Assembly (NCBI RefSeq): GCF_036077095.1 | Contig: NZ_CP107960.1 | Span: 4,030,001 to 4,094,000 of the forward strand | DNA from: Streptomyces sp. NBC_00376 | GTDB taxonomy: Bacteria; Actinomycetota; Actinomycetes; Streptomycetales; Streptomycetaceae | Reading direction: 5' to 3' | Length of the DNA stretch: 64,000 bases | In this document: positions 1 to 8,434 of the stretch, one piece after another | Layout: each line of letters begins with the position of its first letter | Position numbering within the stretch: the stretch's first letter is position 1 | Notes under the pieces: model-generated | What the model was told of the DNA's origin: nothing | Database searches by the model: none | What the model saw: only the letters and a program-made list of their open reading frames with translations | Made by a program: the position numbers and the translations under genes

Positions 1-1052
1 GTCTGTCGGCGAACGGCACGCTCTGGGTCGCGTACCCGAATCGGGCCGGCCGGGCTCTGGAGGGCGTGCTCCCGGACGGATCCACGGACCGGACCGTCGT
101 CCCGGAGTGCGAGGCCGGCGAGGAGATCGGCGCGTTCGTCCTGCTCGACGACGGGTTCTGCATCGCCTGGGCCGGTGCGTCCCGCGTCCTGCGGATGCCG
201 CAGGAGGGGCAACCTGCCCTTCCCCGCCCTCGCCCTCGCGTCGCCAGGTACACATGGGAGGGGGACTGCGTGTGGTCGACGCCGATCGTGCTCGGCGCCG
301 TATCCCATCCGGGCGTTGTGGGGGTGAGCGTGGAGACCGGCTGGGAGGTGCGCCCGCTTCGGCCCTGGGTGCCGGAAGAGGTGGATGTCGATTATTGGGA
401 GCCGTTGCTGGTATCGGGCGACAGGGTCGCGGCCAGTTTCATCGACGCCCGTGGCGGGCTCGGGAGGACCTTCTTCCTGGACCTGGCCGGTGGCGCGATC
501 GTCTCGGCCACCTCACCCACCCCCTCGGGCCGGAAGGCGATAGCGGGTCCGGGCGAATTCTTGATCGGGTCCCAGGGATACGGGGAATTCACCACGGGCC
601 GTTACGACCGCGACGGCAGCACAACAGCCCGGTGGGCCAGTCATGGCGCGATGCTCGTCGACGGCCGGGGCACCATCTGCGGGCCCGAGCTGGAGAACCG
701 CCTGCCGTCCAGGTCGCGGTTCCGGCGGCTCGCGCCGGACAACACACTCGTGGACGGACCCGCGCTGACGGGCTATTACACCTCCTGTCCCGCGATGGAC
801 CGCGAGGGCACCGTCGTGTTCTGGCGCGACGGCAAGCTCCTCGCCGTCGACGCGGACCTGGTTTCGCACGAGTTGTTCGCCATGGATGACAGCCGGAACG
901 TCATGGGCCGCACCCTGCTGCTGGGCGAGGGCCGTGTCGTCGTGTCACTGGACAGTGAAGTTGTCGCCTTCCACAGCCCGCTGGGCCCCCTGGCAGAAGG
1001 CCCCTGGCCGTGCGGGAACGCGAATCTCCCGGGAAACCCCGTGCTGGGCTGA
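1..1052 (+). CDS. Beta-propeller-like hypothetical protein, 5' end outside window
   Basis: The reading frame is open from base 3 and codes sensibly (LSANGTLWVAYPNRAG) before the first possible start at 66, so the gene begins upstream of the window. The visible part is about 350 residues. It has repeated short strands ending in a Gly/Asp turn followed by a hydrophobic strand (GDRVAASFID, DGKLLAVDAD, EGRVVVSLDSEVVAF), the texture of PQQ-binding-like or WD-type propeller repeats. No catalytic motif or membrane segment is visible. It is followed after 71 bp by a TetR gene on the other strand, so it ends its transcription unit. The function is not recognised; the propeller assignment is an inference from repeat texture. 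Confidence 0.6.
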   Translation, partial: LSANGTLWVAYPNRAGRALEGVLPDGSTDRTVVPECEAGEEIGAFVLLDDGFCIAWAGASRVLRMPQEGQPALPRPRPRVARYTWEGDCVWSTPIVLGAVSHPGVVGVSVETGWEVRPLRPWVPEEVDVDYWEPLLVSGDRVAASFIDARGGLGRTFFLDLAGGAIVSATSPTPSGRKAIAGPGEFLIGSQGYGEFTTGRYDRDGSTTARWASHGAMLVDGRGTICGPELENRLPSRSRFRRLAPDNTLVDGPALTGYYTSCPAMDREGTVVFWRDGKLLAVDADLVSHELFAMDDSRNVMGRTLLLGEGRVVVSLDSEVVAFHSPLGPLAEGPWPCGNANLPGNPVLG

Positions 1053-1081
1053 GGAGTTGCGGTGGCCGTCGTGAAGGGGTG

Positions 1082-1130
1082 GTCACGAAGAGGTCGTCAC
1101 TAACGGGTCGTCACGAAAGGGTGTCACGAA
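1082..1130. repeat. GTCACGAA direct repeats
   Basis: GTCACGAA occurs at 1082-1089, 1110-1117 and 1123-1130 between two convergent genes, with further GGTCGTCAC pieces between. The last copy overlaps the TetR stop codon. It is probably a slippage-prone spacer, with no hairpin strong enough to call a terminator. Confidence 0.5.
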
Positions 1131-1753
1131 GGGTCCGCGTCGTGATCGATGAGGGACATGCCGGACACCAGAGAGCGGGCGGTGTCGGCGAAGTACTGCT
1201 CGTCGGCGCCGGGGGCGAGGCCGAGGGCGACGCCCTGAGTGAGGCCGACGAACAGCGCCCTGAGCGCGGTGGTCAGGCGTTGCGCCTGATCCGGCGTCAC
1301 GACGCCCCCGTCGTACGGCCGCCCGGCGAACAGTGCGATCAGGTGCTCCTCCTGCGACCGGACGGACGTGGCGAGCCGGGCCCCGAGCTCCGGGTCGTGC
1401 AGGGCCATGTCCAGCAAGGTGATCTGGAGCGACAGGCCTGACCGCGCGTCCGGGGCGTCACAACCGCGCCGGTAGTGCCGGGCGAAGGCGTCGACCGCTT
1501 CGAGCAGATCCAGTTCAGCGGGCACCGCCCGCTCGATCTCTTCGTAGTACGGCCGCAGATGGTCGGCGACCAGGGCGACCACCAGGCCGCTCTTGCTCCC
1601 GAACAGCGAGTAGATCGCGCCGGTGGTCAGGTCGGCCCGGTCGGCGATCTCGTCGAGTCTGGCCCGGTACCCGTCCCGGGAGACGACCTGGAAGGCGGCA
1701 TCCAGCAAGGCGCGGCGGTTGCGCTCCTTGGCCTCCGCTCTCGTCATTCTCAT
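1124..1753 (-). CDS. TetR/AcrR family transcriptional regulator
   Basis: A 209-residue one-component repressor. The N-terminal helix-turn-helix lies at about residues 12-58 (RRALLDAAFQVVSRDGY, then LDEIADRADLTTGAIYSLFG), which is the canonical TetR DNA-binding pattern with the final YxLFGSK turn. The remainder is an alpha-helical ligand/dimerisation domain with no close signature. It is divergent from a small membrane protein gene at 1868, with 114 bp between them carrying an AT-rich palindrome, so that gene is its likely target together with itself. The start could be either of the two Met codons at residues 1 and 3. The ligand is unknown. Confidence 0.88.
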   Translation of the reverse strand: MRMTRAEAKERNRRALLDAAFQVVSRDGYRARLDEIADRADLTTGAIYSLFGSKSGLVVALVADHLRPYYEEIERAVPAELDLLEAVDAFARHYRRGCDAPDARSGLSLQITLLDMALHDPELGARLATSVRSQEEHLIALFAGRPYDGGVVTPDQAQRLTTALRALFVGLTQGVALGLAPGADEQYFADTARSLVSGMSLIDHDADPS

Positions 1754-1762
1754 AGTTTCATT

Positions 1763-1773
1763 ATTACCGTAAT
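1763..1773. promoter_or_regulatory. Candidate TetR operator, ATTAC-C-GTAAT palindrome
   Basis: A perfect 11-bp palindrome, ATTACCGTAAT, lies 10 bp upstream of the TetR start in a markedly AT-rich patch. Location and symmetry suit an autoregulatory operator shared with the divergent membrane protein gene. Binding is inferred. Confidence 0.45.
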
Positions 1774-1791
1774 CTCATTATGGAACCAGTC

Positions 1792-1850
1792 GGTACGAGC
1801 TTCGGCACGGGTTTCGGTACCAGGTACGAGCTCCGGTACGAGGCACGAGT
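1792..1850. repeat. Imperfect CGGTACGAG direct repeats in divergent promoter region
   Basis: CGGTACGAG recurs at about 1795, 1834 and in degenerate forms between (CGGCACGGG, GGTACGAGC, GGCACGAG), making an imperfect tandem array of about 12-bp units just upstream of the RBS of the gene at 1868. It may hold repeated regulator sites or simply be slippage DNA. Confidence 0.4.
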
Positions 1851-1867
1851 TTTGGGGAGGAACGCTC

Positions 1868-2257
1868 ATGCTCACGACCCAGGTCGCGACACCGCCGTGG
1901 ACCCGTTGGACGGTGGGGATCGTCGCCGATGGCGTCTTCAAGGTGCTGCTCGCCGCCGTTTGCACCGCCGGCGCCGCCCCGCTCGGCCGGCTGCTCGGCG
2001 TGCCCGGCTGGCTGATGGCCGCATCCGGCCTGGCCCTGCTGGTCGGCGGTGGGATCGAGATCCGGTACGCGCGCCGGCGACCGTTGCGCACCTACCTGCG
2101 GCTCATGGTCGCCTACGACACCGGCTGGGTGCTGACGGCCGCCGTCGGCCTCCTGTTGGCGTGGCAGGGCAACGGCGCCGGGGGTGAGGTGTGGATCGGG
2201 TACCAGACGGCCGCGCCCCTCGCGTTCGCCGCGCTGCTGGGGCCTGCCCGGCCCTGA
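1868..2257 (+). CDS. Small four-helix membrane protein, unknown function
   Basis: A 129-residue protein. The ATG at 1868 is chosen because GGGGAGG sits 8 bp upstream and the frame before it is not coding-like. Four hydrophobic stretches are visible at roughly residues 15-35, 40-60, 75-95 and 108-125, with a basic loop (RYARRRPLRTY) between helices 2 and 3. No transporter or enzyme motif is present. It is divergent from the TetR gene at 1124-1753 and is probably controlled by it. It ends 37 bp before the convergent VOC gene. Confidence 0.7.
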   Translation: MLTTQVATPPWTRWTVGIVADGVFKVLLAAVCTAGAAPLGRLLGVPGWLMAASGLALLVGGGIEIRYARRRPLRTYLRLMVAYDTGWVLTAAVGLLLAWQGNGAGGEVWIGYQTAAPLAFAALLGPARP

Positions 2258-2294
2258 TCCGCCGGACTGGCCCCGGCCCTGCCGAACCCGCCGG

Positions 2295-2666
2295 TCAGGC
2301 TTGGCAGATGCAGAAGGGGTGACCGGCCGGATCGGTGAGGACCCGCGCCCTGCCGGCCTCATGAGGCTGGTGATCCGGTTTGGCCGCGCCCAGCTCCAGC
2401 AGCCGCGCCTCGGCCTCTTCCAGGTCCGCGACGTCGAAGCAGAGGTGCAGTTGCTGCGGGACGGTCTGGTCGGGCCAGCGCGGAGCCCGGTAGTCGTCGA
2501 CCCGCTGAAAGCCGATGAAGAGTCCGTCCGCACGGTTGAGACCCGCGAAGTCGGCGTCCGACTTCGGGTGGGATTCGAGGCCGGTGGCCTGCTGGTAGAA
2601 CGCCGCCAGGGCCGGCGGATCAGGGCAGTCGAGCGTTATCGCGACCAACTTCATCTGCAGGGACAT
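2295..2666 (-). CDS. VOC (glyoxalase/bleomycin-resistance) family protein
   Basis: A 123-residue protein of the vicinal-oxygen-chelate superfamily. It begins MSLQMKLVAITLDCPDP and shows the two beta-alpha-beta-beta-beta modules: the first to about residue 60, the second starting at QQLHLCFDVADLEEAEARL. It ends with RVLTDPAGHPFCI, the usual last strand. The metal ligand pattern is incomplete, as in the many VOC members that bind rather than turn over small molecules. The start at 2666 is preferred over the long upstream extension, which lacks the family pattern; the Met at residue 5 is an alternative. The substrate cannot be told from sequence. Confidence 0.8.
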   Translation of the reverse strand: MSLQMKLVAITLDCPDPPALAAFYQQATGLESHPKSDADFAGLNRADGLFIGFQRVDDYRAPRWPDQTVPQQLHLCFDVADLEEAEARLLELGAAKPDHQPHEAGRARVLTDPAGHPFCICQA

Positions 2667-2855
2667 GGCGCCTCCGGCCGGCCTGTGGACTTCGGACCTA
2701 CGCGACGAACACCACACCCTAGGCCCCGGCGCACCACCTCCAGTAGCCACTTTTTTGTGGGTACTTGGCGGCGGCCGGCAACCGGGCGAACCTGGTGAGG
2801 GGCGGCCGGAGGGCGGCCCCATCCGGGCCGGAAGCGGGGGTGGCGAGGCGATGAT

Positions 2856-3206
2856 TCAGGAGGGCGGCCGGTCCTCGGTGAGCTTCTCCAGACGGCGGTG
2901 GCCCCAGTCGGAGAGGGGCGCCAGCGCCTCGGAGAGATCCCGGCCGAACGCGGTCAGGGAGTACTCGGTCCGCAACGGGAGCTCGTCGTACACCTCCCGG
3001 TGCACCAGCTCGTCGGCCTCCATCTCGCGGAGCGCCTGAGTCAGCACCTTCTCGCTGAGCCCCGGCAGCTGCCGACGCAGCTCGCCCGGACGGTGCGGGC
3101 CGGATTCCAGCAGCCAGAGCAGGGCCGTCTTCCACTTTCCGTCGATCACGGCGACCGCCGCGGTCACCCCGCACACATTCGGGTCCTGGGCACGACTGCG
3201 CACCAT
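2856..3206 (-). CDS. HxlR family winged-helix regulator
   Basis: A 116-residue HxlR/MarR-like regulator. Cys12 is in the conserved N-terminal position (NVCGVTAAVAVIDGKWK), followed by the family core GKWKTALLWLL, a helix-turn-helix (LRRQLPGLSEKVLTQALREME) and the wing (REVYDELPLRTEYSLTAFG). In this family the N-terminal Cys often senses electrophiles or oxidants. It is divergent from the NAD(P)-dependent reductase gene at 3256, sharing a 49-bp intergenic region, the standard arrangement for a regulator of its neighbour. The RBS AAAGGGGG lies just upstream of the start. Confidence 0.9.
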   Translation of the reverse strand: MVRSRAQDPNVCGVTAAVAVIDGKWKTALLWLLESGPHRPGELRRQLPGLSEKVLTQALREMEADELVHREVYDELPLRTEYSLTAFGRDLSEALAPLSDWGHRRLEKLTEDRPPS

Positions 3207-3255
3207 TCCTGCCCCCTTTCCTACTGATTACCCATATCCATACGGGAGTTGAGCC

Positions 3256-4158
3256 ATGTCCTCGCACACCGAGCAGTCCGCCGTCACCGTACTCGGCCTG
3301 GGGCCGATGGGCCGGGCCCTGGCAGGCGCGTTCCTCGACGCCGGCCTGCGGACCACGGTCTGGAACCGGACACCCGACCGGGACCGGGAACTCGTCGAGC
3401 GGGGCGCCGTCGGTGCCCGGTCGGCCGAGGAGGCGGTCGCCGCGAGCCCGCTGACCGTGGTCTGCGTGGTGAACCACGACGCCGTGGACGCCGTTCTGCG
3501 ACGCGACGCGGTCGCCGACGCGCTCAAGGGCCGTACGGTGATCAGCCTGACCGCCGACACCCCGGCCCGCGCCCGGGACCTCGCGGTGTGGGCGGCGGAG
3601 CACGGCATCGGCTATCTGGACGGTGCGATCATGACGCCGACCACGACCATCGGAACGCCGGCCGCGGTCCTCCTCCACAGCGGCCCGCAGGAGCTCTACC
3701 GCCGGCACCGGCCGGCGCTGGACGCGCTGGGCGGCACCCATACCCACCTGGGCGAGGAGATCGGCCGGGCCGCCGCGTACGACATCGCACTGCTCGACAT
3801 CTTCTGGACCGCGATGGCGGGTTACGCCCATGCCCTGGCGGTCGCACGGGCGGAAGGAATCACCGCGCGGGAGCTGGCCCCGTTCGCCAAGGGCATCGGC
3901 ACCATCCTCCCGCCGATCTTCGAGGAGACCGCGGCGGACGTGGACGGCGGAAGGTTCCCCGGCGACGACAACCCGCTCACCTCGGCGGCGTCCTCCATCG
4001 CCCATATCGTTCACGCCTCCGAGGCCCACGGCATCGACGCCGCCATGATGCGCGCTGCCGATGACCTGGCCCGCCGGGCCATCAGCCGTGGTCACGGCAC
4101 CGACGGATTCCTCCGGATCACCGAGCTGCTGAGCCGCCGCCGAGCGAACGCCGCGTAG
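3256..4158 (+). CDS. NAD(P)-dependent oxidoreductase, imine-reductase-like
   Basis: A 300-residue member of the beta-hydroxyacid dehydrogenase / 6-phosphogluconate dehydrogenase superfamily. The Rossmann domain opens with VTVLGLGPMGRALAGAFLD, and WNRTP after strand 2 suggests NADP preference. The all-helical C-terminal dimerisation domain contains the segment YDIALLDIFWTAMAGYAHAL, which matches the imine reductase pattern where the Asp of YD is at the proton-donor position. The predicted role is reduction of a cyclic imine, iminium or related C=N substrate; a beta-hydroxyacid is less likely because the usual catalytic Lys motif is not seen. It is probably controlled by the divergent HxlR protein. 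A GGAG lies 7 bp before the start. Confidence 0.82.
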   Translation: MSSHTEQSAVTVLGLGPMGRALAGAFLDAGLRTTVWNRTPDRDRELVERGAVGARSAEEAVAASPLTVVCVVNHDAVDAVLRRDAVADALKGRTVISLTADTPARARDLAVWAAEHGIGYLDGAIMTPTTTIGTPAAVLLHSGPQELYRRHRPALDALGGTHTHLGEEIGRAAAYDIALLDIFWTAMAGYAHALAVARAEGITARELAPFAKGIGTILPPIFEETAADVDGGRFPGDDNPLTSAASSIAHIVHASEAHGIDAAMMRAADDLARRAISRGHGTDGFLRITELLSRRRANAA

Positions 4159-4217
4159 AGAACGCAGAGAGAACTCCGCGGGGAGAACGCCGTGAGGGTT
4201 CCCCCTGTCGGCGGCCC

Positions 4218-4243
4218 GATCGGGCCCGGGAAGAGGCCCGATC
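4218..4243. terminator. Hairpin terminator after the oxidoreductase
   Basis: GATCGGGCC (4218-4226) pairs perfectly with GGCCCGATC (4235-4243) across an 8-nt loop, 60 bp after the reductase stop. There is no T-run, as is usual for Streptomyces terminators. Confidence 0.55.
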
Positions 4244-4289
4244 CTGGGTAACGTATCCGGAAATATCCCCATGCCGGAGACGGATCCTC

Positions 4290-4961
4290 ATGGCTGACGA
4301 CAGGGACGACGAGAACGCGGCCACTGGCCCCGCAGCGCGGGGACCCAGGCACGGGCAGGGGCGGGGACACGGAATCGGGAGCGGACACGGGCGCGGCCTC
4401 AGGAGCGGGCTCGCTCGCGACAGTGCCTCGGTGGTGCCGAGGACCGCCGTCATCGCGGGCGGCGGCGCGCTGGCCGTCTGGGAGCCCGCGTTCACACTCG
4501 GCGCCTACAACGTCATCTTCTACTACCAGATGCTCACCCTCTGGGCGGTGTCGACGGCCGTGCTGCTGGCCGGCTTCGTGATGCGCGAGCGCGGGCCGCG
4601 TCACGGCTGGCTGTACTGGGCCTGTCTGGCACTGCCCAGCGCCTGGATCGTCCTCGCCGCCGTCGTGCCGCGGCACAGCGGCAACTGGCAGGGCGAGGCG
4701 CTCTTCCTGATCGGCGGCATCATCAGCGTCGTCGGCACCCCGCTGTTGACCTGGGTGCTCCTCCAACTCCTGTTGTTCGGGGAGTCGGAACTCTCCGTGC
4801 ACCAGCGCCGGACGGTCATCGGTGCCGTCGCGCTCGTCGGCGTACTGGCCTTCCTGCTCGGCGAGTTCAACGGTGTCTTCCTCACCTGCGGGGACTTCGA
4901 CATCAGCGGCAACAGCGTCCCCTCCGGCTGCAGGCCGGGCCACCCCTCGCCGCTCGGCTGA
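4290..4961 (+). CDS. Integral membrane protein, unknown function
   Basis: A 223-residue protein. Residues 1-50 are hydrophilic and rich in Gly, Arg and His (GQGRGHGIGSGHGRG), presumably cytosolic. Five or so membrane segments follow, starting at VIAGGGALAVWEPAF and ending at VIGAVALVGVLAFLLG. The C-terminal tail after the last segment carries two cysteines (LTCGDFDISG, SGCRPG) that could form an extracytoplasmic disulphide. No family motif is recognised. It stands between a terminator hairpin and the aldo/keto reductase, so it is probably monocistronic. Confidence 0.65.
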   Translation: MADDRDDENAATGPAARGPRHGQGRGHGIGSGHGRGLRSGLARDSASVVPRTAVIAGGGALAVWEPAFTLGAYNVIFYYQMLTLWAVSTAVLLAGFVMRERGPRHGWLYWACLALPSAWIVLAAVVPRHSGNWQGEALFLIGGIISVVGTPLLTWVLLQLLLFGESELSVHQRRTVIGAVALVGVLAFLLGEFNGVFLTCGDFDISGNSVPSGCRPGHPSPLG

Positions 4962-5043
4962 CCCGCGAGCACGGAACGGAGACACGGCTGTGCGAGGCGG
5001 AGGCACGGCTGTACGGAGGTGACGGGACGGCCCTCCGCGCGCG

Positions 5044-5979
5044 ATGCTGCCCCCCATGACCTCCTCAGAGATCTTTCCGACCCCCGATTCCGGTTCCCCG
5101 TCCACCACCACCGGCGCCACCTCGGGCCCCGGCGTCTTCGAACTGGGCGGCACCGTCACCATCCCGCGGCTCGGCTTCGGCGCGATGCAGCTCCCGGGAC
5201 GGTGGAGCGGACCGGCCGGCGACACGGCGAAGGCCGTGGCCGTGGCGCGGCGCGCCGTCGAGCTCGGAGCGCGGTACATCGACACCGCCGCCTTCTACTT
5301 CTCCCCCACCCACCGGGCCAACGACCTGCTGCGCGAGGCGCTGTTCCCGTACCCCCCGGACGTCACCATCGCCACCAAGGTCGGCCCGCTGCGGGACGAG
5401 ACCGGTGAGATGTACGCCGAGGCCCGCCCCGATCAGCTGCGCGGGGAGGTGGAGCGGAATCTGGAGGACCTCGGGGTCGACACCCTCGACCTGGTGCATC
5501 TGCGGGTCGGGCGGCTGAGCGGCGGCGTCGTGGAGCCGATCGGTGAACGGTTCGCCGTGCTGGCCGCGCTGCGCGAGGAAGGGCTGATCCGGCAGCTGGG
5601 CGTCAGCAACGTGACGAGCGGGCAGCTCGCGGAGGCCCGTTCGATCGCGCCGGTCGCCGCCGTCCAGAACCGTTTCGGTGTGCTCGACCAGGCCGACGCC
5701 GCGCTCGTCGACGAGTGCGCGGACGCCGGTATCGCGTACATGCCGTTCTTCGCGCTCGGCGGTGGTAACACCGATCTCTCCGAACGGAACCTCCGGAAGG
5801 TGAGCGAGCGGCACGGCGCGACGGTGCACCAGGTGGCCATCGCATGAGGCCTGGCCCGCTCGCCCTCGATCGTGCAGATCCCCGGCACCGCCTCGCTCGC
5901 CCACCTGGAGGAGAACATGGCCGCGGGACGCCTGGTCCTCGACGAGGACGACATGGCGCTGCTCGGCCGCCGCGGCTGA
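5044..5979 (+). pseudogene. Aldo/keto reductase broken by an in-frame TGA
   Basis: The reading frame codes for an aldo/keto reductase of about 311 codons but contains TGA at 5845-5847, so the intact product would be only 267 residues. After the stop the same frame continues with GLARSPSIVQIPGTASLAHL and ends naturally at 5979. Family members read VALAWLLARSP at this point, so the TGA replaces the expected TGG (Trp). Upstream, the catalytic Asp and Tyr (IDTAAFYF), Lys (IATKVG) and His (LVHLRV) are present. The lost part includes strand 8 and the phosphate-binding loop for NADPH, so activity is doubtful. It is either a recent nonsense mutation or a sequencing error. The start could also be ATG 5056. 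Confidence 0.85.
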
Positions 5980-6124
5980 CCGCACACGCGGACGCGACCG
6001 ATACGGCCCCCGGTCCACCGCGTCGAAGCGGCGGAGAGGCCGGGGAGTCGGATACCGCATGAAGGCACCGATCGCCGGAGGCCCGGGATCCGGGATACAT
6101 GGGCAGCACGGTCGCGTCCGCCTT

Positions 6125-6156
6125 GGAGGACGCCGGGATCGCTCCCGGCGTCCTCC
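6125..6156. terminator. Strong hairpin, 14-bp stem and 4-nt loop
   Basis: GGAGGACGCCGGGA (6125-6138) pairs perfectly with TCCCGGCGTCCTCC (6143-6156) around TCGC. It lies downstream of the aldo/keto reductase and before the DUF2199 promoter, so it most likely terminates the reductase transcript. Confidence 0.75.
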
Positions 6157-6210
6157 ACGCGACGGCCGGCAGTGACGGCAAGCGGCGGACAGAGGTCCGG
6201 CCGCAGGACC

Positions 6211-6216
6211 TAGGAT
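6211..6216 (+). promoter_or_regulatory. -10 element of a probable leaderless promoter
   Basis: TAGGAT ends 6 nt before the ATG at 6223, the spacing at which transcription starts on or next to the start codon. No Shine-Dalgarno sequence lies between them. The -35 region is not clear. Confidence 0.55.
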
Positions 6217-6222
6217 CCGCCC

Positions 6223-6747
6223 ATGGCTATCGACCCCGGCTACATCTGCTCCCGCTGCGGCGAACACCACGCGGAACTCCCGATGGGGTACTCGACCATG
6301 GCACCCGACGTCTGGGACGCGGGTCTGGAGAGCGACCCCGACAGCATGCTCTCCTCCGACCAGTGCATCGTCAGACACGAGCACTACTTCATCAAGGGCC
6401 TGATCGAGATACCCGTGTTCGGCAGCGAGGAGCCCTTCTCCTGGGGCGTCTGGGTCTCCCTCAGCCGGGAGAACTTCGCCCGCGCCCTCGATGTGTGGGA
6501 GACCCCGGGCCGCGAGTCCGAGCAGCCTTACTTCGGCTGGCTGAGCACCGAACTGGGGCTGTACACGCCCCGCACGACCAACCTCAGGACCAACGCCCAC
6601 ACCCGCCCGATCGGCCGGCGCCCCAGCATCGAGCTGGAGCCCACCGATCACCCGCTCGCCGTGGAACAGCGCACCGGCATCACCCGGGACCGGGTGCGGG
6701 AGATCGCCGAAGCGGTGCTGCACTCCGAGGACGAGCGGCCCTCCTGA
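6223..6747 (+). CDS. DUF2199 domain protein
   Basis: A 174-residue protein matching the DUF2199 family. It opens with a CxxC knuckle (YICSRCGEHHAELPM) and carries the family blocks DQCIVRHEHYFIKGLIEIPVFG and FSWGVWVSLSRENF before TDHPLAVEQRTGIT near the C-terminus. It has no signal peptide or membrane segment, so it is cytosolic. The biochemical role of the family is not known; the cysteine pair suggests a small metal site. It appears to be translated from a leaderless message and ends one base from the stop of the convergent TetR gene. Confidence 0.88.
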   Translation: MAIDPGYICSRCGEHHAELPMGYSTMAPDVWDAGLESDPDSMLSSDQCIVRHEHYFIKGLIEIPVFGSEEPFSWGVWVSLSRENFARALDVWETPGRESEQPYFGWLSTELGLYTPRTTNLRTNAHTRPIGRRPSIELEPTDHPLAVEQRTGITRDRVREIAEAVLHSEDERPS

Positions 6748-6748
6748 G

Positions 6749-7405
6749 CTACCGCTGCTCCTCGAGCCCCGTCCGCAACTGCGCGAAGGCGAGCTCGGCC
6801 GCCTCGACCGCGTCCGCGTACACCTGCCGCGCGCTCTCCCCCGCGTCGATCCGCCGCCAGTTCTCCAGGGCGAGGATGCGCTGTACGGCGATGATCTGGC
6901 CCGCCGCCAGCCGGTCCGCCACCCGGTCGCCCAGCGCACGGGCGAGTGCCGCCTCCGAGCGGCTCTGGTAGCCGTACAAACGGGCCACCAGGGACGGCGT
7001 CCCGTACAGCAGCCGCTGGTACGCCAGCACCTGCGGCACATCGCAGAGCCCGGTCACCGGGTCGCCCCGCTCCAGCCCGTCCAGGAAGTTGCGGCGCAGC
7101 GCGTCCAGCGGGGATTCGGTCTCCGCACGGGTGGCGACCACACGGGCCGCCTCGTCCTCGTGGTCGGCGAACCGGTGCAGGACCAGGTCCTCCTTGGCCG
7201 GGAAGTACCGGAACAGGGTCGGCTTCGAGATGTCGGCCGCCGCCGCCACCTCCGCCACCGAGACCTTGTCGAAGCCCCGCTCCAGGAACATCGCGATCGC
7301 GGCCTCGGAGACCGCCTGGTAGGTCAGCTGCTTCTTCCGCTCCCGCAGGCTCATCTGCTCGTGGGCCGCTCCCGCCGTCCCGGGTCCGGGCTTCTCTCCG
7401 TCCAT
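6749..7405 (-). CDS. TetR/AcrR family transcriptional regulator
   Basis: A 218-residue repressor. The helix-turn-helix runs from about residue 24 to 70 (LTYQAVSEAAIAMFLERGFDK, VAEVAAAADISKPTLFRYFPAKEDL), a textbook TetR domain. The C-terminal half is helical and Arg/Ala rich (RALGDRVADRLAAGQIIAVQ), as in TetR members acting on efflux or fatty-acid genes. An 18-residue polar leader precedes the usual start (MSLRERKK), so the true start may be that internal Met. Nothing is divergently transcribed next to it, so a distant target or autoregulation is more likely than a neighbour. Confidence 0.85.
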   Translation of the reverse strand: MDGEKPGPGTAGAAHEQMSLRERKKQLTYQAVSEAAIAMFLERGFDKVSVAEVAAAADISKPTLFRYFPAKEDLVLHRFADHEDEAARVVATRAETESPLDALRRNFLDGLERGDPVTGLCDVPQVLAYQRLLYGTPSLVARLYGYQSRSEAALARALGDRVADRLAAGQIIAVQRILALENWRRIDAGESARQVYADAVEAAELAFAQLRTGLEEQR

Positions 7406-7423
7406 GACTCCGAAGCGTACGCC

Positions 7424-7435
7424 CTTGACCTCAAG
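7424..7435. promoter_or_regulatory. Candidate operator CTTGA-CC-TCAAG
   Basis: A perfect inverted repeat with 5-bp arms lies 18 bp upstream of the TetR start, inside its expected promoter. Half of it (CTTGA) recurs at about 7440. Autoregulation is inferred. A MerR-type site is a less likely reading, as no MerR gene is near. Confidence 0.4.
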
Positions 7436-7620
7436 CGGACTTGACGTCCGAGGGCGCCCGCGGGCGGCCGCACGGGCCCATGGCGGGGCTGACCGACCCG
7501 GCGGCGGGTCCGCCCGGCTTCCGGGTGGGGTGGTGACCGGGGCGAGTCACGTTGACGTCGGCTTCACGGAGCCCCGATCCGCGCGCGTACGCCCACGAAA
7601 CCCCCGTACGCCGCCCACCG

Positions 7621-8400
7621 TCAGGCCCGGGAACTCGCCCGCGCCTCCACCAGCGCCTCGATCCCGTCCAGCACCCGTGCCAGCCCGAACTCGAATTCCT
7701 CGTCGGGCCCGCGCGGCGCCCTCAGCACCTCGGAGTCCAGCACCCGGGAGAGCGACGGATGGCGTACGGGGTCGACGAGCCGGTTCAGGGTGCGGGTGTA
7801 CCCGTCCGCCACCTCCTGCGCCGGAATGCCGCGCGCTTCCACGGCGGCCGCGAGATCCCCCATCAGCAGCGCCTCGTTCCGTACGAACCCGTTGACGAGC
7901 AGGATGACGGAGACCTCGTCGCGCGCGTCCAGACCGGCGCCTTCGAGGGCCCGCAGGCCCTGCTCCCACCAGGCGACCGAGTTCGGGCTGGCGGGCGGGC
8001 CCGAGACCGGGATGCGGAGCATCCACAGATTGCGGTGGAACACCCGGCGCTGCGCCCGGGCCCACTGCGTGAGCGCCTCCCGCCAGTCGGCCCCGCTCTC
8101 CAGCGCGGACAGCGGGGGCGGCGGGCCCATGGCCGCCTCCTGCATCAGGACGTACAGCTCCCCCTTGGCGGACACATACCGGTAGAGCGACATCGTCGAG
8201 GCCCCCAGGTCCTTGGCGACCCGCCCCATCGACACCCCGCCGAGTCCCTCGGACGCCGCCACCGCCACCGCGGCATCCACGATGCGCGCCAGACTCAGCC
8301 CCGGCTTCGGCCCCTTGACCGGCCGTGCCCGCAGCCCCCAGGCGGCCTCGATACTGGCCGGCAGGCCCGTACCGCCCGGCGAGCCCTTCTCCTCAGTCAC
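7621..8400 (-). CDS. TetR family regulator with TetR_C-type effector domain
   Basis: A 259-residue protein. After a 34-residue polar leader comes the DNA-binding domain (LSLARIVDAAVAVAASEGLGG, MGRVAKDLGASTMSLYRYVSAK), and then a long effector domain starting WREALTQWARAQRRVFHRNLWML, as in the tetracycline-repressor C-terminal family. Such proteins usually control an adjacent transporter or modifying enzyme. Here the gene upstream on the same strand is a phosphotransferase-family protein (8484-9635), 83 bp away, so co-regulation is possible. Two related repeats lie in that gap. The ligand is unknown. Confidence 0.87.
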   Translation of the reverse strand: MTEEKGSPGGTGLPASIEAAWGLRARPVKGPKPGLSLARIVDAAVAVAASEGLGGVSMGRVAKDLGASTMSLYRYVSAKGELYVLMQEAAMGPPPPLSALESGADWREALTQWARAQRRVFHRNLWMLRIPVSGPPASPNSVAWWEQGLRALEGAGLDARDEVSVILLVNGFVRNEALLMGDLAAAVEARGIPAQEVADGYTRTLNRLVDPVRHPSLSRVLDSEVLRAPRGPDEEFEFGLARVLDGIEALVEARASSRA

Positions 8401-8434
8401 TGAACCCCACCTTCCCTCGATCCCATCCTAGATT

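Noticed and set aside
2719..4272. 517-codon minus-strand frame over the HxlR and reductase genes
   Set aside because: It is the shadow of two well-supported genes on other frames and is full of Arg/Gly/Pro runs without protein-like structure.
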